DNA of 64,000 nt. It comes from Sambucus nigra (lineage: Eukaryota; Streptophyta; Magnoliopsida; Dipsacales; Adoxaceae). A program made the translations under genes and the position numbers. The notes beneath the pieces were generated by a model that was not told where the DNA came from, searched no databases, and saw only the letters and a list, made by a program, of their open reading frames with translations. The DNA lies in the NCBI GenBank assembly GCA_949130495.1, contig OX422208.1, forward strand, positions 686,665,702 through 686,729,701, given 5' to 3'. This document shows, piece after piece, positions 10,760 to 21,660 of the stretch. Position 1 is the first letter of the stretch, and every line of letters starts with the position of its first letter.

Positions 10760-12257
10760 ATTATGAGTGTAACATCCTAGGTGATGACCTCAGACCCTTA
10801 CAACATCATTAAGTGGTGATAAGGTCTGAGGTCAGCCACCATAATTGGACGACCTCAGACCCTTAACATCATTAATTTGGTAAGATTAATTATGAGGGTA
10901 ACATCCTAGGTGATGACCTCAGACCCTCACAACATCATTAAGTGGTGACAAGGTCTGAAGTCAGACACCATAATTGGACGACCTCAAACACTTAACATCA
11001 TTAATTTGGTGAGATTAATTATGAGGGTAACATCCTAGGTGATGACCTCATAACCTTACAACATCATTAAGTGGTGACAAGGTCTGAAGTCAGACACCAT
11101 AATTGGACGACCTCAGATCCTAAACATCATTAATTTGGTGAGATTAATTATGAGGGTAACATCCTAGGTGATGACCTCAGACCCTTACAACATCATTAAG
11201 TGGTGACAAGGTTTAAGGTCAGACACCATAATTGGACGACCTCAAACCCTTAAAATCATTAATTTGGTGACATTAATTATGAGAATAACATCCTAGGTGA
11301 TGACCTCAGACCCTTACAACATCATTAAGTGGTGACAAGGTCTGAAATCAGACACCATAATTGGACGACCTCAGACCCTTAACATCATTAATTTGGTGAG
11401 ATTAATTATAAGGGTAGCATCCTGGGTGATGACCTCAGACCCTTACAACATCATTAAGTGGTGACAAGGTCTGAAGTCAGACACCATAATTGGACGACCT
11501 CAGACCCTTAACATCATTAATTTGGTGAGATTAATTATGAGGGTAACACCCTAGGTGATGACCTCAGACCCTTACAACATCATTAAGTGGTGACAAGGTC
11601 TGAAGTCAGACACCATAATTGGACGACGTCAGACCCTTAACATCATTAATTTGGTGAGATTAATTATGAGGGTAACATCCTCGGTGATGACCTCAGACCC
11701 TTACAACATTATTAAGTGGTGACAAGGTCTGAAGTCAGACACCATAATTGGACGACCTCAGACCCTTAACATCGTTAATTTGGTGAGATTAATTATGAGG
11801 GTAACACCCTAGGTGATGACCTCATACCCTTACAACATCATTAAGTGGTGACAAGATCTGAAGTCAAACACCATAATTGGACGACCTCAGACCCTTAACA
11901 TCATTAATTTGGTGAGACTAATTATGAGGGTAACATCCTAGGTGATGACCTTAGACCCTTACAACATCATTAAATGGTGACAAGGTTTGAAGTCAGATAC
12001 CATAATTGGATGACCTCAGACCCTTAACATCATTAATTTGGTGAGATTAATTATGAGGGTAACACCCTAGGTGATGACCTCAGACCCTTACAACATCATT
12101 AAGTGGTGACAAGGTCTCAAGTCAGACACCATAATTGGACGACCTCAAACCCTTAACATCATTAATATGGTGAGATTAGTTATAAGGGTAACATCCTAGG
12201 TGATGACCTCAAACCCTTACAACATCATTAAGTGGTGACAAGGTCTGAAGTCAGACT
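10760..12257 (+). repeat. E1 129-bp tandem array
   Basis: About 11.5 copies of a 129-bp unit follow the pol stop by about 100 bp. CAACATCATTAAGTGGTGA recurs at 10801, 10930, 11059, 11188 and 11317, each 129 bp apart. Each unit has two halves sharing AACATCATTAA and GACCTCAGACCC, so it looks like a diverged dimer of a unit of about 64 bp. E3 has a 62-63-bp array built from the same motifs at the same place. Copies differ by a few percent. Confidence 0.92.
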
Positions 12258-13045
12258 ATTAATTACGTTTAAATAGACATCATTGCAATAAGATTTCAGA
12301 GCTAAGATATCACATGACAAAGAAGCATTCAACAAAACAAGTGAAGTGAAAATCCTCCTCAGAGGTTGTCATACAATTGTAAGATTCCAAAAAATATGAG
12401 TTAATGATGTTCCTCAGATATTACAAACAGTCAGGGGTTACAAAATAAAGCTTCGCAATTAAGCCTAAGAATTAGAAGGAAGAGTGTTAGCATCCTCGGC
12501 CTGATTTTCTTGGCCAATGTTTGTCACCTCGGCCTCTTCATCTCCATGGTTATCTCTGCCTGTCTCTGTACCATCCAGGGGTACAGATAAAGTGCTTTGG
12601 CAAACTGAGGGTCAGCAAAACCCAGACCTACGAAGTCAGAGGCCTTCAGACTCCCTGCCTCATTCTCTTTGGCAGCCGCCCATTTGACTGTAGCCTTGAT
12701 ACCTCTTTCAAGGTATTAAAAGCCAAAGCTCATGAACTCGTCCAAGACTTTGTAATCTGCCAAAATCTCCTCAGAGGCATTTTCAAGGGCTTCCTTCACC
12801 GCAGAGTCGACCTTTTACTGGAGCACATCATCCTTGGCCTTCAGAGCCACAGTATGGTCCTTTTTAAGCTTGGAGATCTCTTTCTCCAGCTCCTTCACCC
12901 TCTTGTCAGACCCATCAAATGCAGACTTCAGGCGATCGCCCTCTGGATTCAGAGAGTTCTGCACCTTCTCGGCCTCTTGAGCCTTCTGGATGAGGGGTAA
13001 CTTCCTCAGAGTCCAATTGGCGAGATGATGAATGGCAACCAGGAC

Positions 13046-13129
13046 CTGCAAATAATGTGGTCGTGTATATGAGTTGACATTCAAATCATAGGTTACACTT
13101 TGAAGCTATAAAGAAACCTGAAGTCATAC
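13046..13129 (-). other. Predicted intron in E1 antisense gene
   Basis: On the minus strand CAG/GTATGACTTC opens and TTATTTGCAG/GTCC closes an 84-nt intron. Removing it joins HRSIQ to VLVAIHHLANWTLRK. E3 has an intron after the same HRSIQ residues (58633-58539). Confidence 0.7.
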
Positions 13130-13512
13130 CTGAATTGACCTATGGAGGCCGAACTTAATTAGCAGAGGTGTGTCCATGGACCTGCAAAAATTCTTGTCAG
13201 CCTCGGTTATGGCAGAGCTGATAGCATCCAGAGCCTGCAGACTGTGGCCTATGATGCTGCCGTTGATCTTCTGTTGCTTTATATGAGCCACCAACGCATC
13301 TGTAGAGGATATGGGGATGGCAGAATCCCCGCCTTTCTTCTGCTGCCTCTGATCTTTAGGGGCAGGTTCACTAGCACCTCTCTTTTTTGTGGCCTGAGCT
13401 TTTGAGGTTGAAGGAGGAGGAGGAGGAGCATTCAGACCTGCCTTCTTAGCAAGCTTAGTCAGACTCGGTGCTGCTATTTCCCAAAGTTCATCTGATATGC
13501 CCTTTGGACGCT

Positions 13513-13589
13513 CTGCAAAATTGAAAGGTTTGAGTTAGTGAGTCAGACATGCATAAACTTAGAGGTATAACTTGAATAAAAACACTTAC
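13513..13589 (-). other. Predicted intron in E1 antisense gene
   Basis: On the minus strand the bases GTAAGTGTTTT open and CAATTTTGCAG close a 77-nt intron upstream of the exon that starts with codons for RPKG. The E3 counterpart keeps the acceptor (TTTTGGCAG), but its donor GT appears mutated to AT. Confidence 0.65.
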
Positions 13590-15233
13590 CAAGCTCTGTA
13601 AGAGGACTACCCCCCAAACCAGTCTCAGAGAGGTGGTGGGGGGTCATCAGATGTTCAAACTTAACGAGCAGACCATGCACCCCCTAGTCCTGAAGGTCCT
13701 TGACCTTATTAAGGTTTTACAGACTAAGAACAGGGTCGGCCTTGGCAGACATCATTACCTTACCCCATCTTAGGGGCATCCTCAGCTCTAGCAGGGAAGA
13801 GGGAGCACATGGACCAAATTCCCATGGACCTGAAGTAAAGAAATATCGAGGCTTTCAGTTATGGTTATAGGTCTGAGTTATCTAGAGCATTTTCTTCTCA
13901 GGATTTCGAGCTACAAAATGATAGTAACTCAGATGGTTTTTGGCTGATGAAGGGACGTAACATCCTAAAAAGACCTATACTGGAAGGTCTGAGTGGTGAA
14001 CAACCCTCCATAGGACTATGGCCCCAATTATGACCCTCCAAGCATTAGGTGACAATTAGTAAGGGGCCAAATTGATGTAGGATAGGATAAACCTAATGAT
14101 GGGATGGATGGGCAAACGAAACCCTAACTTGAACATCTACTCATATAAGCAGATCTCACTATCTCGGCCATGGTAAGCCTTCTCTTCCCTCAGAGGTCTC
14201 CTGAGCTTTATGGAAGGGCTGATGGATTATAGATATCTGAAACAAAGAAGGTCTACCTTAGTAACTGAACTCTCAATCTCGACCGCCTCAGAGATGTCGA
14301 CATCACTCTCGACGTCATCATCATCGTTATTGCCTAACTCAACATCGGCCTGGGCAGACGTTGGGGGATTACTTGGGAACCTCTGAGCGAACTCAGCCCC
14401 GGTGATGTACGACATAGGAATGACATTAAGTATTGGTGGAATTGCCACACTCGGCGTAACAATCTCAACCTCTAAGGAAGAGGACGAAGTGCTTGAATTT
14501 TTATGGGATGAGGCCCGACTAGAGACCTAGACTTGATCAGGGTCCTGATCTTGTTGAGTTGTGAAGTCCATGGCCTCTTGGAAAGAATCCACAGACATAG
14601 GGTCTGATGTAGAAGACTCAGACTCAGACATCGGTATGGGTTCAGCAGGGACCTCTGCTGGGATAACTGGTTCCAATAGTTCAGGGTATACTACCTTCAA
14701 AGGAGGTGGAAAGATAGGTCTGAGAGGGAATTCCTGTGACCTACGAGCCTCCTCCTGTGCTCTTTCTATTTGCCTAATTTTCTCTAGACTCTTCTCCCTC
14801 AGAGAAGGGAACTCCTCTAAAAGTTGGTAAAGGGGTCTGAGCATCAGAGACAGACCCTACACTTGCAACTCTCCTAAAACTATAAACATGACTAGCTAAT
14901 GGAATGATTCACCTAAGGATAAAACTACAAAAATTTAAAGGCCTACTATGAAGAACACCAAGAACAGTTCACCTGAAAATATGGAGACCTCGCTGAAAAA
15001 CTCCCAACCTCACCGGAAAACACAAAAGTAAGGGGAAAACAGGGAAAATGAAGAGAAAAGGATGGCAGAGGATACGTGAAGAAGAAATAGTGGGAGGGAA
15101 TGAAGAGACTGCAAGGAATCACCCACCAAAATACCTCGAACCAAAGCTTTTCTTGAGAGAGAAAGCTGCAGAAATGAATCACGCCAGAAGTGAGATAAAT
15201 GGAGAAGAAAGAGAGAAAATGGGGGTTTAAACC

Positions 15234-15241
15234 CTTAAATA
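15234..15241 (-). promoter_or_regulatory. Candidate TATA box of E1 antisense gene
   Basis: TATTTAAG on the minus strand lies about 390 bp before the antisense ATG and is followed by a CT-rich leader (TTTCTCTCTTTCTTCTCC). The same octamer stands before the E2 antisense gene (47289-47296). Confidence 0.45.
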
Positions 15242-15420
15242 TGGGGGCACGATTCCCAAGGCCCATCATTGCCTTGGGATCCCCAAAGGATGGCTGACAA
15301 CACATGCTTTCCAGGCAAGCCACACTTCAGTAATGGACAAGTGTCAAATGAACATTGGCACATATGAGAAAGACCTCGGAGGTGTAAAGATCCCCCAGTC
15401 ACATTCTCTCACATGTAACT

Positions 15421-15437
15421 AAGGGCTGGGGGGTGAT
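15421..15437 (+). other. E1 polypurine tract
   Basis: AAGGGCTGGGGGGTGAT directly precedes the TG of the 3' LTR. It is the expected plus-strand primer site. Confidence 0.75.
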
Positions 15438-16378
15438 TGATATGCCCCAAGTGTCACCTCGACTCAGAAACTACAACCTCGACCAAGACATTGCCGAGGT
15501 TGGGAATGCCTTGGTTCCATGAGAACAGACCTCGGACATGGCAAGGTCGGCCCTAGCCGAAACTACCACCAAACTCATCATGGGGACACTGCTTATATCA
15601 CAAGGGTCAGCGGCTCTTCAGTTCACCTGGTAATGACAACCTCGGCCAGGGGTAGTCCGAGGTCGCAAGGAGCCATACTTCCACAAAAGGTCGACCTCAT
15701 CAATAAATCAGCCGATGTTCCACGCACATGCCAGCTTAACCTTGGCCCAAGCCGACCCAAAGTCCTTATCTCGGCTTCACTTAAGCTGAGACCTTAGTGA
15801 CTCGTCTCGAATTATATGGATAATTGGACCTTACCAGCCTCGACCTCTTCCAGGCCGAGGTCAGGATTAAGCATCGAGGCTGAGCTCTTATTGGCATATG
15901 TGTGGATAAGGGCACGTGGACACAATTCAGTTATAACAAATCATTCCCCTCAAGTGGGGGGAATATTTTATCATCATTGTCTACTTGTGACAGTGACAGA
16001 TGTCTTCATCAGATTGGCTAGAACAACACACGTGCTCATTGCATGCATAGAGGGTACATTACACCCCCAGGCACTATATATCGAGGTCATCCCCTACCTT
16101 GCAAATGATCCCCAAAATTAGCAACCCTAGCTGAAACTCTGTTCAAATACACAGTAGAGAGATTGTATCTAAGGCCATTAGTGCCCACATATATTGATAC
16201 ACATCATACACTTGCACAGTGGACGTAGGCCTAATTGGATGAACCACTTATATTCCGGTGTAAATCCTCTTCTCCTCATCTCCTTATACTATGTGTGTAT
16301 ATACCCTATGCTGTCATTGTTAACATTGAATTGAGCTCACAAACATCTTAAAGGGTGGTGCTGTTTCCATCATCATCA
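15438..16378 (+). repeat. E1 3' LTR
   Basis: The 941-bp LTR matches the 5' copy over its whole length, from TGATATGCCCC to CATCATCA. TATATATC at 16075-16082 is the TATA position. The hairpin near 15837-15861 has lost one pair (CCTCGACCT against AGGCCGAGG). The TSD ATAAC follows. Confidence 0.93.
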
Positions 16379-19094
16379 ATAACATTTGTTGAAAAATCTT
16401 CCATTAACTCACGCCTGAGTTACTTAACCATTACCTAAGACTTTCTTTCAACACACGCACACAACGTGTTAGAAAATGTTCATTAACATTGAAAGTCTTA
16501 TACAACACACACTTGTGTTATTACGGGTTTAACCTCATTAGGTTATTTACACACCCATTTACTCCTCTTGCTTTATTATATCCTTTACTTTGTGGACGTT
16601 AATCACTACTCGATTTACTTGCCCATATTATACACCAAACGGAACATTTATCAAACATATAAGTCAGGTTATTTCTATTTGCACAATCCATTTATTATCA
16701 TGTTTCAATTAACACCATTGTCTTTTGGGTTTTTGCCAATATACACGGACTTCGTGGCCTCTCATCACCGATCTCCGCCGCCATATGTTACTGCAGTTAC
16801 TTTGGGGTCTTTTACCATTAGAGACTTCATGCCCTTCTTAATGATTTTTTTCGCATCACCCGAATATTCCATTATCTTTTCAATGTGTTCAAAACTATTC
16901 CAATATCCACATTTACCGGCCAAAGTCAAAGGCCAGGACTTAACCGTTTGTTTTTCCATTGACACTTGAAAATTTCTTTCTTTCTCCTTTAAGTCATTTT
17001 TTCACACACGTTTATTTTATACCAAAAATCATTCACGCTTTAAGACTTAATTCATTTTCACCCACACTAGTGCAAAAACATTCATCAATATTTTTAATTC
17101 ATAAAAATATTCCCCTTTAAGTAAATTTACCAATTTACCCATTCATTGCCAAAACTTACAATTTGGTCCTTTAACAAGTGTCATTTTCCCAAAATGCTAA
17201 TTTAAGTTTCCGACTTAACACTTAAACTCGTTTACCATTTTTAACACCTATTCAATACCTTATTTTACTAAACTTTCACATTTAACATTCCAACACCTTT
17301 TATATATAATTTCGCACATTTTGCATATTAAAGTCCCTTTTGACATATAGTTGATATGTACACTTTTTTATTAAAATTTTATTACCCATTTTTTCAATAT
17401 TCAAGCAGTTGACATTCTTACTTTTCATACTTTGATTCACACACTTTATTTATGACCTTTTGCATTTCAACACCTACTTAGCCATTTATTTCAAGTTTAG
17501 CCTTCGTTACTTTTGTTATCAACTTTTACACCACAACTTTGTGAAAAATCAAACTTTTCACCTATTTATACCTTAAACCCATTTTTATATCTTCATGAGT
17601 TTTACCCACTTTAAAAAACCTATTAAAGTGAAAGTCCCATTTTTATACTATCATCATTATCAAGTAGGAAATCACACTTTTGAAACACAATACCAAATGA
17701 TAAAAGTGCAACTAATTAACCGATAGCTGCAAAATATTACTAATCCTACTTATACTAAGCCTTATACAAGTAGTTAAACATGCTGAAATTAACCAACTTC
17801 AAACCCACTTTAAAGTTAGAGTTTTCCACCTCAAAGATCTCTAAAAATGGTGAAAAAGAGGAAGAAGTTGGGTGACTCCCCCACTTTCAAAGGTGGCCTT
17901 AAAGGGATTCACAAAAAGCTCCACCAACCAAGCTCCAAGAAGCTCTATCAAAGACCCATGAAATGCTTTTATTTCTTCCAAGAAACCTTAAAACCTTCCA
18001 TCAACTCCATGAACTTCATCTTTTTTAACTCAATAGTACCCACTTTGGTTTATATGGTGTTAGTAGGTGGTTCTATGCTTTTTAATAGTACTTTCATGGT
18101 GGTTTAAGATGGTTTAAGGAGGTATTTTGGTCTGGGCAGATTGCACTTAGGGTGGGGGTATTCTAGAGAGAGAGAGAGGCTACAATCTGATGCAAAAATA
18201 TTTGGAGCCTTAGAGTCCCATTTCTTTCCCTCTTATACTCACACCTTCCTAGACCTAAAAACTTATTTTTTCATTTTTTTCTCTTTACATGACACGTTTC
18301 TATGTATTTTAAGGGTCTCGTATATATCAACCTTCCAACATTCCTAAACAATTTGCGCAAAGTTGGGTTTTCGCAGTGTCGCTTACTGTAAAAAAAATGC
18401 TTAGATTAAATTTTATATTTTTGTTTTATTTGTATTTTTGCTCTACATGATATTTTTCCTTATATTCTTAGGGCTCCAGATATGTAGTCACAATATTTTA
18501 TCCCTCTCCAATTGCCCTTCAAAAATCGCACAAGTTCGCGTCCTGCGCGACGCATGCTGATAAAAATTCGCCTAGTTAGAGTTTATATAATTTTTTCGAA
18601 GAAAGGAAAGTTGCTCGAAATTAAATTTTACATTTGTTTTAATTGATTTTCAGATTTTTTTGAGCCTTTTCATATTTTTATGAAAATAATTTTATTTATA
18701 TATTTTTTGACTTTTGACCCCATGATATTTTTATATGTATTTTTTGGACCCTATGAAAGTGTTCATTTCGATATTTGGGATGATGATGCATCCTACAAAT
18801 ATCACGCAAAGTTACATATCCTGCACGTCGCGTGAACCATGATCTTATCACAATCATTCCTTGGTATTTTTGCATCAAACTTAACTAACGTACTTACTAG
18901 GACTATTAGAACTTAAATATGAATCCATGCGAACCATGTGATATGGGGATTTTTCTCTTTAATTACTCTTCTCAATTCGTCACTTTTCATGCCATTTGGC
19001 GTAATTCTCTTATATACTTATTCCTCAAATTTTTCTCTGAATAAAGTATTTCGATTATCATTAAATACTTATTTTTCTAGGGCGGGATATTACA

Positions 19095-19213
19095 TTCTTG
19101 CCCCCTTAGGGAATTTATTCCTCAAAATTCATGGTCATCAACCTTGGAATCCAGTTACCCATAATCAGTTCCAATCCTAGGGCATCCTTAACACTATGGT
19201 CTAAAACCCTAAG
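19095..19213 (-). other. Polypurine tract and internal remnant of Del/Tekay-like element
   Basis: On the minus strand this ends CTAAGGGGGCAAGAA directly before the LTR start at 19094. It is interrupted by the solo LTR at 19219 and appears to resume at 22999. No coding sequence was recognised. Confidence 0.45.
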
Positions 19214-20904
19214 ATTTTTGTAACACCCCGTATTTTTGTACATTTAATATTTAATTAATTCGGGAACTTAAAATTACTTGTGTTGTAATTTTAATTGAAT
19301 TAATTATGGCAATATATATATATATATATATATATTTTTTTAAAATATTAATCGGGGAGTTAATGGTTAATGTTTAGGGAAATTTATTTACTAAGTGAAT
19401 AGTAATAATTTAATTACGTCATTTCGGCTATTAATGACGGGGTATGCACTTATCCTAGTCGGGAGTCGGTATAGACTAAATTAGGTGTGATATAAGGATT
19501 TTTATAAATTAATTTGGATGCCAATTCTGAGTGCGCGGTTGAGTCCGGATGGGTCGAAATAGTCAGAAAAGAGTAACCGGGGGTAGTACTTGGGTCTCGG
19601 GGTATTTTTGGGCATAGCTGGCCCCACACGGGGTGAGTTGGGCCACTTTAATTTAGTCCATTAGGCTAAAAACGGAATTTGTGTTTTTAAACCTAAACCT
19701 AAGAAAAAGGAAAATGAGCAGCCAACACAATTCTAACCTAGGATTTGAGAGGGAGATTGGGGAAAAACGATCAAAAGCCAAATTGGGGATTTTGGAGCAA
19801 AATCAAGGGGCTTCGACAACGGATCAGACCCTACGAACGATTTCATGCAAGTGGTTAACTGTTTTTACTCCTAAAGCGTGATATCCAATTCATATTTTAG
19901 TGATGTTTATACTAAAATTCGTTTTGGGGATAAATGGGTACAAAAAGGGGGTTTTGTTAATGGAACCATTGAATGAAATTTAAGGAAAGAATTAATTGTG
20001 CAATATAATTCTGAGTATGATTATCTGGTTTGAATGAGAAAAATCGGATTATAAAGGGATGAAATTTGAATTTGAAATTTGGATTGTACCCTAGAAATTT
20101 TGTGTTCTTGAGTGGGTCAAGATTCATAGTGTTAATGATGTTAAAGGGTTTAGATGATATTTTTAGTTCATGAGAAATGATATAAGATGATTAACATGCT
20201 GATTTGAAGTTGGTTTTTGAGGAAAAGAAACCTTAAAGCTCGTTAATGGTGGAAGTTTTCGTGGGGAAGAAGAGCTGTCACGAAGGGATCGATCGATTGA
20301 TTGGGGGCCATCGATCGATCGACGATGGGAAATTTTGGGCAGTTCGGCCAGATGGTTTATAATGAGGGTTTATTTAAGTATTAATTACCTTACTTTTATT
20401 TGGTGATAAATTCATATGGGACATATGTTTCCTTAACAATTATAGGGTGATATAATTGGGTTTAGGAGGGTGTGAACGGTATGTCATGAGATGAACGAAT
20501 TTGGAGAAATAATTCAATTATTGATATTGGGCCGAAGAATGATATTCGCGAATTGTAGTTGGGTGACACTACATTATTATAGGAATTTAGGTGAAATATT
20601 TAATTATGGACCAAGTGGGTGAGTTCGGGTGTGCTAACAATTATAGGTAAATATAATTGGGGAAATTATGGAAATAAATGTGTGACACATTGTGGGTGAA
20701 AATATGAGAATGAAATTTTGAGTGTAAAATGGACCGAGTGAGCGAGTCCGGGGATTTTGGTTAAGTGGCATTAAACTAGTAAATTTATTATTGAGAGAAA
20801 GTAATTAATTTGGAGTCGGAACATTGACTCGGGAAATATTGAGGTACGGGCTAAGTGAGCGAGTCCGGGGATAATGGTTGGGTGACACCAAGTAATTAAA
20901 TTAA

Positions 20905-21310
20905 TGGGTGTGATAATTAATTTAATTAGAGTCCGATTTTAGACTCGAGAAGAATTAAATTAAAAAGTGTGATAATTAATTTAATTAGAGTCAGATTGTA
21001 GACTCGGGTAGGATTAAATTAATCAATGTGATAATTAATTTAATAGGAGTCGAATTGTAGACTCAGGTAAGTATTAAATTAATAAATGTGATAATTAATT
21101 TAATTAGAGTCGGATTGTAGACTCGGGTAGGATTAAATTAATCAATGTGATAATTAATTTAATAGGAGTCGTATTGTAGACTCGAGTAAGTATTAAATTA
21201 ATGGGTGTAATAATTAATTTAATTAGAGTCGGACGATAGACTCAGGGATGTATTAAATTAATAAGTGCGTCAATTAATTTAATTGGAGTCGGACCATAGA
21301 CTCGGGGAAA
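20905..21310 (+). repeat. About 60-bp tandem array inside solo LTR
   Basis: Seven copies of a 59-60-bp unit containing TAATTAATTTAATTAGAGTC and TAGACTCGGG occur here. The related solo LTR at 39725-42549 lacks most of them, which explains much of the length difference. Confidence 0.8.
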
Positions 21311-21432
21311 ATATTATATAAATTGAGGTATGAGTTGAATATATTAGAATCGGACCATAGACTTGAAGAAACGATAAATTATTAAGTGAGAAAATTAATT
21401 ACGTTGAGTCGGGCCACAGACTCAGGAAATTT

Positions 21433-21660
21433 CAGGCAGTGTACGGGATATTTAGTACATGGTAAAGCCAGGGTTTATAATATATATATACGGTGTAGTG
21501 ATAGTATATATATATATACGTGTATATATTGTGTGTGATACTAAATTACAGGCAGTGTATGGGATTTTGAGTACACGGTAAAGCTGGGGTTTATATTATA
21601 TATATACGGTACAGTGATAGTATATATATACGTGTTTATATTGTGTGTGATATTAAATAT
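21433..21660 (+). repeat. 116-bp direct duplication in solo LTR
   Basis: The segment beginning CAGGCAGTGTA at 21433 is repeated from 21549, including a run of TATATATA and CGTGT. The related solo LTR has one copy. Confidence 0.75.

Larger units (their letters stand above)
12465..14844 (-). pseudogene. E1 antisense gene, multi-exon, PF04195-like
   Basis: This gene lies opposite to gag-pol between the tandem array and the 3' LTR. The likely start is ATG 14842-14844. Exon 1 has PLYQLLEEFPSLREK, PLRPIFPPPLKV and SDPMSVDSFQEAMD, all conserved in E3. The block 14165-13805 (RLPIHPIIRFILSYI, LSPNAWRVIIGAI, YYHFVARNPEKKM, RYFF) resembles PF04195, 'putative gypsy type transposon'. Later come ELWEIAAPSLTKLAKKAG, a Lys/Ala-rich linker, a coiled coil (KRVKELEKEISKLKKD) and a C-terminal segment. 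Introns fit at 13589-13513 (GT...TTTTGCAG) and 13129-13046 (CAG/GTATGA...TTTGCAG). In-frame stops and a late frameshift mean this copy is probably dead. Family assignment is from memory. Confidence 0.7.
3527..16378 (+). mobile_element. E1: complete Tat-clade Ty3/Gypsy retrotransposon
   Basis: This is a 12.85-kb element with two LTRs, a primer-binding site, gag-pol, a tandem array, an antisense gene and a polypurine tract, bounded by a perfect 5-bp TSD (ATAAC). It sits inside the Del/Tekay-like LTR. Domain order is Gag, protease, reverse transcriptase, RNase H, second RNase H, integrase; the second RNase H before integrase is the mark of the Tat clade. Gag and pol lie largely in one frame and are broken by many stops, so the copy is not autonomous. 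About 19 mismatches in the first 240 bp of LTR alignment (counted by eye) suggest roughly 8% LTR divergence. Confidence 0.93.
2958..19094 (-). repeat. Long Del/Tekay-like LTR, split by E1
   Basis: One end is TGTAACGCCCCG at 2958 and the other is GGCGGGATATTACA ending at 19094, so the ends are TG...CA with short inverted termini. With E1 and one TSD copy removed the unit is about 3.3 kb. Just beyond 19094, read on the minus strand, is the purine-rich CTAAGGGGGCAAGAA, which looks like a polypurine tract. That would make this a minus-strand 3' LTR with internal sequence at higher coordinates. Bases flanking the two ends (GGTAC, TTCTT) do not match, as expected if only one end is an element boundary. 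Del/Tekay placement is by style of ends and length only. The frame 17847-18107 inside it is judged spurious. Confidence 0.55.

Noticed and set aside
10760..12257. CRISPR-like regular repeats
   Set aside because: Units are contiguous 129-bp copies without unique spacers, inside a plant retrotransposon; it is a tandem array.
14946..15323. 125-codon minus-strand frame upstream of the E1 antisense start
   Set aside because: It spans the proposed TATA box and leader, is Phe/Ser-rich without conservation in E3, and looks non-coding.
17847..18107. 86-codon plus-strand frame
   Set aside because: It lies inside the long LTR, has no recognisable homology and no supporting promoter or counterpart.
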